A stretch of 64,000 nt of DNA. Source: Spirochaetaceae bacterium (GTDB lineage: Bacteria > Spirochaetota > Spirochaetia > Treponematales > Treponemataceae). Location: positions 1-64,000 of the forward strand of contig JAFZVC010000065.1 in the NCBI GenBank assembly GCA_017618015.1. The letters run 5' to 3'. Within the stretch, counting starts at the first letter, position 1; each line of letters starts with the position of its first letter. A program made the position numbers and the translations under genes. Of this stretch, positions 1-8,115 are shown one piece after another. The notes under the pieces were generated by a model, which was not told the DNA's origin, did not search any database, and saw only the letters and a list, made by a program, of their open reading frames with translations.

Positions 1-99
1 GAACTTCTTAGCTATGGTTCTATATCCGACTTTTCCCTGTTTGTATTCTGATAGAACCTTTACCCTCAAGTCAATCGGGTACTGAGTTGTAAATCCCAT
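1..99 (-). CDS. IS3-family transposase OrfA-like protein, N-terminal fragment
   Basis: The reading frame starts at an ATG (99-97) behind a good GGAGGT site and stays open to the window edge, giving 33 residues that begin MGFTTQYPIDLRVKVLSEY. This Lys/Arg-rich start, with a Y(R)TIAKKF segment, resembles the helix-turn-helix beginning of IS3-family OrfA proteins, which bind the element ends. The terminal repeat just outside supports this. Only the N-terminus is visible, so the family call is by resemblance. Confidence 0.6.
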   Translation of the reverse strand, partial: MGFTTQYPIDLRVKVLSEYKQGKVGYRTIAKKF

Positions 100-142
100 T
101 TTCTGACCTCCAAAAGTGTCTAACTTTTGGGGGTCAGTTCAT
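1..142 (-). mobile_element. End of an IS3-type insertion sequence (left edge)
   Basis: The first 142 bases look like the 5' end of an IS element running off the left edge. Read on the minus strand, the outer end begins TGAACTGACCCCCAAAAG, which resembles terminal inverted repeats of IS3-family (IS150-like) elements, and it is followed by a GGAGGT ribosome site (106-111) and a short transposase start (1-99). The rest of the element lies outside the window, so its family and completeness cannot be settled. A local palindrome (CCAAAAGT/ACTTTTGG, 110-130) lies inside the end. Confidence 0.7.
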
Positions 143-215
143 AAAGAATCGGCTACCCCCTCGCCTAAGGGCGCAAATCATTATCCCCTGTTGCGCCCCT
201 AAAACCCCAAGTCTA

Positions 216-2246
216 CTACCAGTCCAGGAGCGGCTTCTCCGCATCTTTTGCGCCGTCGGCGAATGCGCCAGGCTGCACAGAACTACCGCGTTTTTTGCCG
301 AAAAAGTCGGTGTCAAACACAATAGCAGAGCCGTCCGGATTCTCGTATTTTTCTTCCGGCTCAAAAGCTGGCGCAATGTCGTCCGTGGACACAAGACGGC
401 TTTTCGTTGCCGGCAAAAACTCGTAAATGTTCGTGTCTATACCCGGCTTACCGTCTTTTTCGGCATAACGGATGTATGCTTTTTTGCCCGGAATGACGCA
501 TGCATCTGTTTCCTTTGACATAGGCACAGCCCCGTTCATATAGACATTGCCAGCAGCCCAAACTGGAAGCTCCGTGTAGTACCGGTCGGACGCGGGGGAA
601 CCCATTCCGCAGTAGCCTTCAAAAAGCTTGTCCCATTCCTCAAAAGTCGGATAGTTTTCATAAGGCACTGTACCGGCGACCACGTTCCGGTCATCCCAGT
701 CATTCTTCTCGTTCCGCATCATTTCTGCCAAGAAGAACGGATCAGGTTCCTGCTGGATGAAGATATTGTTATAGAACTTACAGTCACCATGAAGAATCGT
801 CATAAAGCCAGCCACTTCCGTTCTGTGCGGAACGTGGTAAGGCGTGTAGCGCACTGACTGTCTTGTAAGCGCACCGTTGTTAACCCCGCGTCCGACCCCA
901 ACGAGCGACCCGGCAATTATGTTGTGAACCATCGCCACACCTTGGGTCGCAAGCTTAACCGCATATTCAGAAAGGAAAATATTGTTATCAAGCAGTGTTG
1001 GTCCGTGGGAAACTTCGATGAACAAATCCTCGGCAAGCTCAGCCGTAGGTCTTTGTTCCCTAAGATAAGCTTCTGGCAAGCAGTTGTCGTGGAACAAGTT
1101 TCCTGTGACGCGCGTTCCCTGCGCCTGCCAGTCGAGCCAAATACCGCGTGTGCAGTGATGGATATGGTTATGGCGGTACACAACGTCTATTGCGGCGTGC
1201 ATCTTTATTCCGCCAATTTCCGCACCGGCAAGATTCTGCTTGTTGTTTATGTGATGAATGTGATTATCTTCGATAAGCGAGAAAACGCCGCCCAAATGGC
1301 CTACGATGCCCGTCTGACCGCAGTCGTGGATATGGCACCGCCGAATTATGTGCGAGCCGATATTCTCTTTTGTCCAGCCTTCCCTCTGCGCCTGACAAAT
1401 ACAGTCGCGCTCCGTCTGCGTTCCGTCTTTGTACTTTGTCTTAAGCCACTTGTTGTCGTTTTCCGGCTGCAAATACTTACCGAGCGAAATGCCGGAGCAC
1501 TTAGACTCGTAAATCTCGCAGTCCTCGATTATCCAGCCTTTTGACCAGTGCGGGCCGACCATTCCTTCCTGATATGCCGTCGGCGGTGCCCACTGTGTTG
1601 CAGCCTGCGAAACTTTAAAACCAGAAAGCGTTATATATCCTACGCCTTCTTTCTCAGGATAAAAGCAATGTTTCCGCGCCGAAATCTCAACGTTTTCTTT
1701 ATTCGGGTCTTTGCCCTGAAAGTTAGCATAAAAAACAGTTTCGTCCGTCGCTGGGTCCTGCTCCGCGTACCAGGTGTACACAGTAAAGTCTTTATCCCAG
1801 GAGCGGCGGTATTCCTTAGGGTTCTTAACGTCATCAACGCTAAGAACCTCGTACATCGATTTTCCGTTCAAGAACACATCGCCAGTATGCGCCGTGAAAA
1901 ACGCGATGAACCAGTCGCCGCTGACGAGCGTGGTGTATGGGTTTCTGTCTGTAAAAATGCTGTTCTTTACGCGCGCGGTGTACACGCCGCCACCAAGCGA
2001 AGTCCAGTTTTTAACAGGTTCTGCGCCTGTTATATGAGCGGCAAGCGGTTTTTCGGAGCGATACACGATGCGTTTTTCCGCCGTTCCTGCGTTCTTGGGG
2101 TTAACGTATTCCCGGTAAATTCCAGGCGCAACGACAACTTCATCCCCAGCGACAGCGATATCCGCCGCTTCCTGAATACGGCAGAAAGGTTTTTCCGCCG
2201 TTCCGTTTCCGCCTTTCGCAGCGGAGCAGTTAACGTAATAAATCAT
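216..2246 (-). CDS. Right-handed parallel beta-helix protein (pectate lyase/GH141-like fold)
   Basis: This 676-residue protein starts MIYYVNCSAAKGGNGTAEKPF, the usual opening of secreted-type beta-helix proteins (repeated sheet rungs, DUF1565-like), but no signal peptide is visible, so it appears cytoplasmic. The middle holds repeated N/H-rich rungs such as IIRRCHIHDCGQTGIVG and DNHIHHINNK, typical of polysaccharide lyases or GH141-type glycosidases. Its start has a TGGAGA ribosome site and sits 18 bp behind the PHP gene, so the two are probably one transcript. Catalytic residues cannot be assigned by eye; a role in intracellular breakdown of plant oligosaccharides is inference. Confidence 0.75.
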   Translation of the reverse strand: MIYYVNCSAAKGGNGTAEKPFCRIQEAADIAVAGDEVVVAPGIYREYVNPKNAGTAEKRIVYRSEKPLAAHITGAEPVKNWTSLGGGVYTARVKNSIFTDRNPYTTLVSGDWFIAFFTAHTGDVFLNGKSMYEVLSVDDVKNPKEYRRSWDKDFTVYTWYAEQDPATDETVFYANFQGKDPNKENVEISARKHCFYPEKEGVGYITLSGFKVSQAATQWAPPTAYQEGMVGPHWSKGWIIEDCEIYESKCSGISLGKYLQPENDNKWLKTKYKDGTQTERDCICQAQREGWTKENIGSHIIRRCHIHDCGQTGIVGHLGGVFSLIEDNHIHHINNKQNLAGAEIGGIKMHAAIDVVYRHNHIHHCTRGIWLDWQAQGTRVTGNLFHDNCLPEAYLREQRPTAELAEDLFIEVSHGPTLLDNNIFLSEYAVKLATQGVAMVHNIIAGSLVGVGRGVNNGALTRQSVRYTPYHVPHRTEVAGFMTILHGDCKFYNNIFIQQEPDPFFLAEMMRNEKNDWDDRNVVAGTVPYENYPTFEEWDKLFEGYCGMGSPASDRYYTELPVWAAGNVYMNGAVPMSKETDACVIPGKKAYIRYAEKDGKPGIDTNIYEFLPATKSRLVSTDDIAPAFEPEEKYENPDGSAIVFDTDFFGKKRGSSVQPGAFADGAKDAEKPLLDW

Positions 2247-2264
2247 ATTTTCTCCATCTATTAA

Positions 2265-3017
2265 CTACGGGCGTTCGTCCGTATGCTCTGTAACATCAAA
2301 ATCGAGCGTCAACTTTTCTTTCTGCATCGGTACGCTTTCTACAAAAAGCTCCAATTGCTTGTGGCTTTTAAGAATCTGAACATAATCATCTATGCTGCTC
2401 CACTTTGTGTCAGATACTACGCCGAACGGCTTCATTTTTTTAAGCTGGTTCACGTCATGCATGTCGCTGCCCGCCGTGCAACAAAGGTTGTACCTCTTCA
2501 TGTAGTCGATGCAACGGTCATCTTCGAACCGCGAGTTTCCAAGGTTATGACGCTCAATGGCATCCACGCACCAGGGATACAAATCTATCCCGTCCTGATA
2601 TCCGCGCTCGCGGTACGGATGCGCCTGAACAACGGCACCTCCCCCATCTCTTACGAGCCGGTACTGCTCTGCCCTTGTCGCAGTAACAATCTCGGGATGT
2701 TCGTAAAGCCACGCTTTATCAAGCCCGTACACAAGATACTCGTCGTTACCAAGCCGCGTCTCGAACCCAAAGAAAACATCGAGTCCTTCCTTAAGTCCGG
2801 TTTCGTAAGCACGCTCGTAACCAGAAACAAAGATATCGACCTGCTCGCGCCACGGCAGCGACCTGTCCACAGCGCAGTTGCCGTTGAAAAAGTGGTCTGT
2901 GACCACGATGCCAGTAAAGCCCATATCAAGATATGGTTTTATATAATCTTCCGGTGATGTGGAACCGCATTTTGATCCTACATTAGTGTGAAGGTGTGTT
3001 TCATATATGTATTTCAT
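2265..3017 (-). CDS. PHP-domain metal-dependent phosphoesterase
   Basis: The 250-residue product opens with ETHLHTN, the metal-binding HxH of PHP domains, followed by VVTDHFFNGN, a conserved QAHPYRERG segment and a late GSDMHD motif. Together these supply the His/Asp ligands of the trinuclear metal site seen in PHP phosphoesterases (DNA polymerase PHP domain and histidinol phosphatase relatives). The length fits a stand-alone PHP enzyme. It lies directly upstream of the beta-helix gene on the same strand. The substrate is unknown; a sugar phosphate or nucleotide is only a guess. Confidence 0.8.
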   Translation of the reverse strand: MKYIYETHLHTNVGSKCGSTSPEDYIKPYLDMGFTGIVVTDHFFNGNCAVDRSLPWREQVDIFVSGYERAYETGLKEGLDVFFGFETRLGNDEYLVYGLDKAWLYEHPEIVTATRAEQYRLVRDGGGAVVQAHPYRERGYQDGIDLYPWCVDAIERHNLGNSRFEDDRCIDYMKRYNLCCTAGSDMHDVNQLKKMKPFGVVSDTKWSSIDDYVQILKSHKQLELFVESVPMQKEKLTLDFDVTEHTDERP

Positions 3018-3098
3018 TTTCAGCCAGCTTATTCATCAATTTGAGTATTTTCTTTAAAAAACGAGGACACGCCGCAATAGCAGCGGTTCTATAAAACA

Positions 3099-3133
3099 CA
3101 AAAAGCTGCACCCCCGAATAGGAAATGCAGCTT
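3099..3133 (-). terminator. Rho-independent terminator after the DUF4867 gene
   Basis: On the minus strand an AAGCTGCA/TGCAGCTT stem is followed by a short T run, 20 bp beyond the stop of the 3152-3799 gene. It separates that gene from the PHP gene downstream. Confidence 0.7.
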
Positions 3134-3151
3134 CCAACTCGCAAATATAAC

Positions 3152-3799
3152 TTATCTGCTTATGTCGATGTTAACGCCTGTAAGACCAACAAATGCGCCA
3201 GCCTTAGCTTCGCTTGAATCCGGGTGAGCGATGAGCCACTTGTTTCTTGCCCAAAGCAGCTTGTCCTCAAGATTCTTCTCTTTGATTTCAGGCTTAGCTG
3301 TGTTCGTGTCTTTTGGAAGAACGATAATTACACGGAATCCGTCTTTTGAAACGCCTTCTTTTGTCATACCGTTGCATGGTGCATAGTGAAGTGTCGTCTC
3401 GTAAACCTGAACAACAGTTCCCTTCGGTACTGAGAAAGCCTCGACCAAGCTTGTGTCAAGCTTGCCGTTCTTAACTGCCTGAAGAGGAGCAAGAAGAAGA
3501 ACGATATCGCCGGTAGGAATGTTAAGCTCGCTTCCGCGATGATATTCCAAACAGTTAAGTTTTGTGTTATTTCCGTTGCAGTAACCGATCTGAATCGGCA
3601 TTCCGCCGTATGCATTATCCGCGAACTCTTTCGCTATAGGCAGACTTTCAAGCCCCGCATCACCTGGCTCATAAATAACAGCGTCCGCAGGTTTCTTTGT
3701 TGTAGCCTCAAGCTTTGCAAGAAGCTCTGAAACATCATAACCGTCAAGCACCTTTCCGTATTTTTCGAATGCATGACTGAAAACAGACTTGATTTTCAT
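3152..3799 (-). CDS. DUF4867 family protein (cupin-like, sugar-metabolism associated)
   Basis: The 215-residue protein (MKIKSVFSHAFEKYGKVLDGYD at the start) matches the DUF4867 family as I recall it. The family is cupin-like and often lies with sugar catabolism genes in Firmicutes and Treponema. Visible features are a YHRGSELN segment and FSVPKGTVVQVYETTLHYAP, which carries candidate metal ligands (Glu/His). It has an AAGGAAGG ribosome site, its own promoter and its own terminator, so it is probably transcribed alone. The biochemical role is not established. Confidence 0.7.
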   Translation of the reverse strand: MKIKSVFSHAFEKYGKVLDGYDVSELLAKLEATTKKPADAVIYEPGDAGLESLPIAKEFADNAYGGMPIQIGYCNGNNTKLNCLEYHRGSELNIPTGDIVLLLAPLQAVKNGKLDTSLVEAFSVPKGTVVQVYETTLHYAPCNGMTKEGVSKDGFRVIIVLPKDTNTAKPEIKEKNLEDKLLWARNKWLIAHPDSSEAKAGAFVGLTGVNIDISR

Positions 3800-3852
3800 T
3801 TTTTTCCTTCCTTTTGGTAAGAATCTGCAATAGCAGATGCAGAATTTCTTTA

Positions 3853-3882
3853 ATTATAAACTCAAATTCTGAATTCTGGCAA
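3853..3882 (-). promoter_or_regulatory. Promoter of the DUF4867 gene
   Basis: On the minus strand TTGCCA (3882-3877) and TATAAT (3858-3853) are separated by 18 bp, with a leader of about 50 nt that contains a purine-rich ribosome site. Confidence 0.55.
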
Positions 3883-3928
3883 CGGAGAAAATTCTTATGT
3901 TAGGTTTTATCGGAATTGCATTCTTCCC

Positions 3929-3957
3929 TTGAAGCGAGTATAAAGTTCATGTATACT
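3929..3957 (+). promoter_or_regulatory. Promoter of the Asp/Tyr-repeat gene and glnA
   Basis: TTGAAG (3929-3934), a 17-bp spacer and TATACT (3952-3957) stand 31 bp before the ATG at 3989, with a CCGGAGG ribosome site in between. It is the only evident promoter ahead of the overlapping pair 3989-6180. Confidence 0.65.
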
Positions 3958-3988
3958 TAACAAGGAAGCATTTTCCGGAGGTTACATA

Positions 3989-4852
3989 ATGAAGAAATTA
4001 GCAGCAGTTCTCTGCATCATTTTTGTTTTTGCCTGCATCTCGGCGCAGTCATATACACTCAGCTATTATCAGGAATTCGACAAGAACGGAAACGTTACTC
4101 GCGAAATTGACGCATACGGATATGAGTATGAAATGAAATATGACAGTCACGGAAACACCGTGTACTGCAAAGGCGCACTTGATGGAGTAACATTGGCAGA
4201 GGGCTGGCTTACTTACTACATAGACGGCTCAATAAAGACAAAGACCCTTAAAGATGAGGAAGGCGATGTCGTTTACAAATACGACAGAGACGGAAATGTT
4301 TATTTTATCGGCGATTCAACAGGTACAGCATATTATTACTACTACGATGATTTAAACAGAGTGATTTATGCCTCTTCATCAGCCGGAGAAGTTGTTTTCT
4401 TCGCATATACGGATGATGGTTCTTACGCAAGGTTCATCAACGCTGACAAAACTGTAAATCACTACACGTATGACATGGACGGAAATCTTGTTTCTGTACG
4501 TTATTCTGACGGAACAGTCGAAGACTACACCGGCTATGATGATTACGACTATGACTACGATTACGATGATTATGATTACGACTATGACTATGATTACGAC
4601 GATTATGATTATGATTATGACTATGACTACGATGATTACGATTACAACGACTGGTACAGCGCATTGAACGACTGGTATTCTGATGATTACGATTATGAGG
4701 ATGCCTATGATGACGATTACTACGAAGAAAGAGACAGCTACGGCAACATTACTTTAGTGCGCACAAGCTATTACTCAGAAAAATACGAGTATACGTACTA
4801 TGCCGACGGCTCCATAAAAACTATGGCTTGCTATGAGGATGAATCCTTTTAA
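3989..4852 (+). CDS. Secreted Asp/Tyr-repeat protein with YD/Rhs-type repeats
   Basis: The 287-residue protein has a signal peptide ([21 protein letters not shown]) and several YD-type repeats of Rhs/wall-associated proteins, such as [13 protein letters not shown] and [18 protein letters not shown]. From about residue 182 to 225 there is a nearly pure Asp-Tyr tract, after which YD-like segments resume ([22 protein letters not shown]). It is far shorter than true Rhs toxins and shows no toxin tip. Export to the periplasm or cell surface is likely; the acidic tract could bind cations. Its stop codon overlaps the ATG of glnA (TAATG), so translation of the two may be coupled. Confidence 0.8.
   Translation: MKKLAAVLCIIFVFACISAQSYTLSYYQEFDKNGNVTREIDAYGYEYEMKYDSHGNTVYCKGALDGVTLAEGWLTYYIDGSIKTKTLKDEEGDVVYKYDRDGNVYFIGDSTGTAYYYYYDDLNRVIYASSSAGEVVFFAYTDDGSYARFINADKTVNHYTYDMDGNLVSVRYSDGTVEDYTGYDDYDYDYDYDDYDYDYDYDYDDYDYDYDYDYDDYDYNDWYSALNDWYSDDYDYEDAYDDDYYEERDSYGNITLVRTSYYSEKYEYTYYADGSIKTMACYEDESF
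4534..4649 (+). repeat. Asp-Tyr coding microsatellite
   Basis: About 115 bp of alternating GAT/GAC and TAT/TAC codons encode a (YD)n tract with periodic DD, in units of roughly 30 bp (YDYDYDYDD). Synonymous codons are mixed, so the repeat is conserved more at protein than at DNA level. Confidence 0.85.
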
Positions 4853-6180
4853 TGAAAAAATATACTAAAGACGAGATTCTTAAGATTGCAGCCGAAAAAG
4901 GCGTACGCTTTATCCGGCTGCAGTTTACTGATATTCTCGGTTCACTGAAAAACGTCGCTATATCGACGAGCCAGCTTGAAAAAGCTTTGAACAACCAGTG
5001 CATGTTCGACGGTTCTTCCATAGAAGGATTCGTCCGCATTGAAGAGTCTGACATGAAGCTGTATCCAGACTTGAACAGCTTCGCGCTTTTCCCGTGGAGG
5101 GAAAACAATTCCGTCGCGCGCCTTATCTGCGACGTATACAAGCATGACGGAACGCCGTTCAACGGTTCGCCACGTCAGGTTCTTAAGAACGTGCTCGCAG
5201 AAGCAGCTGACATGGGCTATACGTTCAATGTAGGTCCTGAATGCGAGTTCTTCCTTTTCAGAAAGGATGATAATGGCAAGCCGTCGCTCGAGACATTCGA
5301 CTCCGCGGGCTACTTTGATATGGGACCTGTCGATCCGGGCGAGGACGTAAGGCGCGACATCGTTCTTACACTTGAGCAGATGGGCTTTGAGATTGAGGCT
5401 TCGCACCACGAATGCGCGCGCGGACAGCACGAAATTGACTTCAAGTACGACGACGCTCTTACGACAGCTGACCGCGTTATTACGTTCAAGCTTGCCGTAA
5501 AGACGATAGCGAACATGCACGGTCTTCATGCGACGTTCATGCCAAAACCGATTTTCGGTATTGCCGGAAGCGGAATGCACCTTAATATTTCGATGGCGAA
5601 AGACGGCACTAACCTCTTCTATGACCCGACAAACAAGCTTGGGCTCAGCAAAACGGCGTACAGCTTTATCGCCGGTATTATGGCGCATATAAAAGGAATG
5701 ACGGCTATAACGAACCCGCTTGTAAACTCATACAAGCGTCTTGTGCCGGAATTCGAAGCGCCTGTGTACATTGCATGGTCGGCGCAGAACAGAAGCCCGC
5801 TCATAAGAGTACCGGCTGCTCGCGGCAACGGAACAAGAATAGAGCTCCGTTCCGCCGACCCGAGCGCGAATCCGTATCTTGCGCTTGCAGTAACTATTGC
5901 TGCCGGACTTGACGGCGTTAAGAAAAACTTGGAGCCGCCGCCAGCAGTTGACGGAAACATATATGCTATGACTCCGGCACAAAGACGGAAGCGTCATGTC
6001 GGCAGTCTGCCTGCTTCGCTTGAAGAAGCTTTGATAGAGCTTAAGAAGGACAAATTCGTCTGTGACACGCTCGGCGAGCATGTTCTTACAAAATTTGTCG
6101 AAGCGAAGCAGATGGAGTGGAACGAGTACAAGACGCGCGTAAGTCAGTGGGAGATAGACAGGTATCTTTCTAAGTACTAA
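4852..6180 (+). CDS. glnA: Glutamine synthetase, type I (short, GSI-alpha-like)
   Basis: The 442-residue enzyme condenses glutamate and ammonia with ATP to give glutamine. Family motifs in order are [10 protein letters not shown] near residue 50, [40 protein letters not shown], the large [21 protein letters not shown] block with [22 protein letters not shown], and a conserved C-terminus. The length matches the Bacillus/Thermotoga GSI-alpha type, which lacks the adenylylation insert. The start overlaps the preceding stop by one base; a weak GAGGA lies about 12 nt upstream. A strong terminator follows, so the unit ends here. Confidence 0.97.
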   Translation: MKKYTKDEILKIAAEKGVRFIRLQFTDILGSLKNVAISTSQLEKALNNQCMFDGSSIEGFVRIEESDMKLYPDLNSFALFPWRENNSVARLICDVYKHDGTPFNGSPRQVLKNVLAEAADMGYTFNVGPECEFFLFRKDDNGKPSLETFDSAGYFDMGPVDPGEDVRRDIVLTLEQMGFEIEASHHECARGQHEIDFKYDDALTTADRVITFKLAVKTIANMHGLHATFMPKPIFGIAGSGMHLNISMAKDGTNLFYDPTNKLGLSKTAYSFIAGIMAHIKGMTAITNPLVNSYKRLVPEFEAPVYIAWSAQNRSPLIRVPAARGNGTRIELRSADPSANPYLALAVTIAAGLDGVKKNLEPPPAVDGNIYAMTPAQRRKRHVGSLPASLEEALIELKKDKFVCDTLGEHVLTKFVEAKQMEWNEYKTRVSQWEIDRYLSKY

Positions 6181-6229
6181 GATGCGCAGATAAAAATTGC
6201 GGAAATCCGCTCAAAACATCATAAAAAAT

Positions 6230-6289
6230 GCCGGTTCGGTCGTATAACTATTGTATGAAACACAATAATTCGACCGCCGGCTTTTTTTT
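6230..6289 (+). terminator. glnA terminator, interleaved with the next gene's start
   Basis: GCCGG-TTCGGTCG pairs with CGACCG-CCGGC (6271-6281), followed by eight T residues. The loop contains the -10-like box and the ATG of the next lipoprotein gene. Confidence 0.85.
6243..6248 (+). promoter_or_regulatory. Candidate -10 box for a leaderless start at 6255
   Basis: TATAAC ends 6 nt before the ATG at 6255, the same spacing as several other genes here, but no good -35 hexamer is visible upstream. Confidence 0.35.
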
Positions 6290-6890
6290 GTGCCGGAAAC
6301 TTCACACGCTTTCTCTTGTGTGCATTGCCGTCGCCGTCTCTTCATGCACGCAGTTATACGATGCGTTCGGCGACACTGAAACAATTACTTTTTCTATGCC
6401 GGAAAGCTTTGACGCGTCAAACACGGATATGCGCATCTTTCCGACCGGCAATCCGCCGACACTTATGTGGATAGACGCGACTGGCTCTGTGCGCCGCGAA
6501 CCCATATCCGCTCTTGTTGAAGAATTTGCAGAACACCAAACTTCAATTTCTATTACAGTTTCAAAGGGACTTGTGACACCTGTATTGCTTTTTTGCGACG
6601 GTCTTGTTCATCCTGAAGGCTTTATTTACCCGTACGAGGCTGAATTCACTGAAGCCGGCGGGTTCGCGGCGCACATACTGTACCGGCTTATCCATGAGTC
6701 GGACGGCGACAAAAACGCGGTACGGCTTTACTGCGCACACTTCAACTGGCAGAAGTTTTTGCAGAGCGTCAGGAAGCTTGACGATCCGTGGGAATGCGAC
6801 CAGACGCTCATTTTGCAGAGCATCGCGGACGGAACGTTCAAGGCAAATACCCTCAAAACGCGAGCAAACCAGACTTTCCCCTACTCTTGA
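6255..6890 (+). CDS. Hypothetical lipoprotein
   Basis: The 211-residue product has a signal sequence ending in the lipobox AVAVSSC, so it is probably lipidated and anchored in a membrane. No domain is recognised in the mature part. Start choice: ATG 6255 lies in the loop of the glnA terminator and has a -10-like box 6 nt upstream; a frame-compatible ATG at 6228 lies before the hairpin, and TTG at 6288 lies just after it. None has a Shine-Dalgarno sequence. I prefer 6255. The next gene, also a lipoprotein, has its own promoter overlapping this stop codon. Confidence 0.7.
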   Translation: MKHNNSTAGFFLCRKLHTLSLVCIAVAVSSCTQLYDAFGDTETITFSMPESFDASNTDMRIFPTGNPPTLMWIDATGSVRREPISALVEEFAEHQTSISITVSKGLVTPVLLFCDGLVHPEGFIYPYEAEFTEAGGFAAHILYRLIHESDGDKNAVRLYCAHFNWQKFLQSVRKLDDPWECDQTLILQSIADGTFKANTLKTRANQTFPYS

Positions 6891-6915
6891 AAATACGCCC
6901 GTACCGCTGTAAACT
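6887..6915 (+). promoter_or_regulatory. Promoter, leaderless type, of the 6922 lipoprotein
   Basis: TTGAAA (6887-6892), 17 bp, TAAACT (6910-6915), then 6 nt and the ATG at 6922. The -35 overlaps the stop codon of the preceding gene, and no ribosome site is present. Confidence 0.5.
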
Positions 6916-6921
6916 TGACTT

Positions 6922-8115
6922 ATGAAACGTGCTATTTTCGCTCTGCTTTTGATATATATTGCTCTCGCCCCTTTTTCCTGCAAAAAGAACGAAACGGAAG
7001 AAGACGGCGGATTTTCTATTACGACAATCCGCATTGAAGCTCCAGATACCCACACTTGGTACTATCTTACGAAAGACGGATACTCGGAAACAGCGCATCC
7101 GTCACAGGCTCCTCGTGCTGTGAGCAAGCTGTGGACTGACGCGGCAAGGCTTTCCTCGGCAGCTCAAAACAATGGCAATGCGTTTTTCACCGTAAACACG
7201 AAGGGGCTTCTTGTCGTGGATGAAGCGGGGAATCTTTCGCTCAAAAAAGATTTGAAGCTTTTCCCCGAAAAGACAGCCGGAAACCTTGTAATGGCGGGCG
7301 ACAATCCGGTTTTCCATCTTTACGAGAATACAGTTCTGGAACTTGAAGCAGACCCTGAATCCGTCAACACACAGCGGCTCGCCGACATTCCGTTCCTGGC
7401 GATGTACAACACTGATAACGGCACTTTTTTCCCAGGACCGGACAGAAACTCTTTTAAGTTCCCAGAATCTGCCGAGGTGACGCAAGTTTATTTTGATGGA
7501 AACGAACTTTATCTTTCTGTTAAAAACAGCACACAAAAGAGGAATGACTTCTCGTACTACAAAATGAAAATGCCTCTTCAGCTTGCGGATTTCATACTTG
7601 CGGCAAGGAACAAATCAACATCCTCATTCAATTTGGAAGAGATTGACGAAGATACGTTTGAAGCTATGCTTACTCCGCAGCCGTTTGAGAACGCCCCGGA
7701 ACGCTTAAAGAAGCTGCTGGACGTTATTCCGGCGGATTTTCCGTTCAGCGTAACGCTTTCTGGAGCCGCTGTTGAAAACGAAACTCCGCGTACATGGATT
7801 AACAACGATTCGCCCGAAGCTTTGCTTGAGACAGGAATCCCGACGCAAACAGCAAACGCGATGCTCGAAAAAGATTACGTAATGGCTCTTTTCCCGGACG
7901 GAACCGGATATTTCGCCGGATGTCTGCCCGGAAAATATATTCTGAACAAGGGAAATCCGTTCTGTTTTATTTTGCCGCAGCTGCCGTCCGGCTTCAAATA
8001 CGGAGTATTCGCTATTTCCGGCACATTTATGACAGCCGCATGGGAAGAAAACGAGTTTTACGAAACCGGCCGCGCCGGCTTCATCCTCATCGACCTAGGC
8101 AAAGTTTTGTATTAA
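6922..8115 (+). CDS. Hypothetical lipoprotein, 397 aa
   Basis: The protein starts with a short signal peptide and the lipobox APFSC, followed by KKNETEEDGG, a typical charged tether of a lipoprotein. The remaining 370 residues show no domain I recognise; segments such as YYLTKDGYSETAHP and KGLLVVDEAGNLSLKKDL suggest a repetitive beta structure like a propeller, but that is a guess. It follows another lipoprotein gene on the same strand. Its stop overlaps the stop of the convergent ABC transporter gene by 4 bp, with no terminator between them. Confidence 0.75.
   Translation: MKRAIFALLLIYIALAPFSCKKNETEEDGGFSITTIRIEAPDTHTWYYLTKDGYSETAHPSQAPRAVSKLWTDAARLSSAAQNNGNAFFTVNTKGLLVVDEAGNLSLKKDLKLFPEKTAGNLVMAGDNPVFHLYENTVLELEADPESVNTQRLADIPFLAMYNTDNGTFFPGPDRNSFKFPESAEVTQVYFDGNELYLSVKNSTQKRNDFSYYKMKMPLQLADFILAARNKSTSSFNLEEIDEDTFEAMLTPQPFENAPERLKKLLDVIPADFPFSVTLSGAAVENETPRTWINNDSPEALLETGIPTQTANAMLEKDYVMALFPDGTGYFAGCLPGKYILNKGNPFCFILPQLPSGFKYGVFAISGTFMTAAWEENEFYETGRAGFILIDLGKVLY

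Noticed and set aside
924-2264. Long plus-strand frames opposite the beta-helix gene
   Set aside because: They mirror codon structure of the minus-strand gene, which carries recognisable beta-helix rungs; the plus frames do not look like proteins.
4534-4649. Non-coding microsatellite
   Set aside because: The tract stays in frame inside a gene with signal peptide and YD repeats on both sides, and codons vary synonymously.
4942-5688. 248-codon minus-strand frame inside glnA
   Set aside because: glnA is certain; the antisense frame is rich in Arg, His and Val as expected for a shadow.
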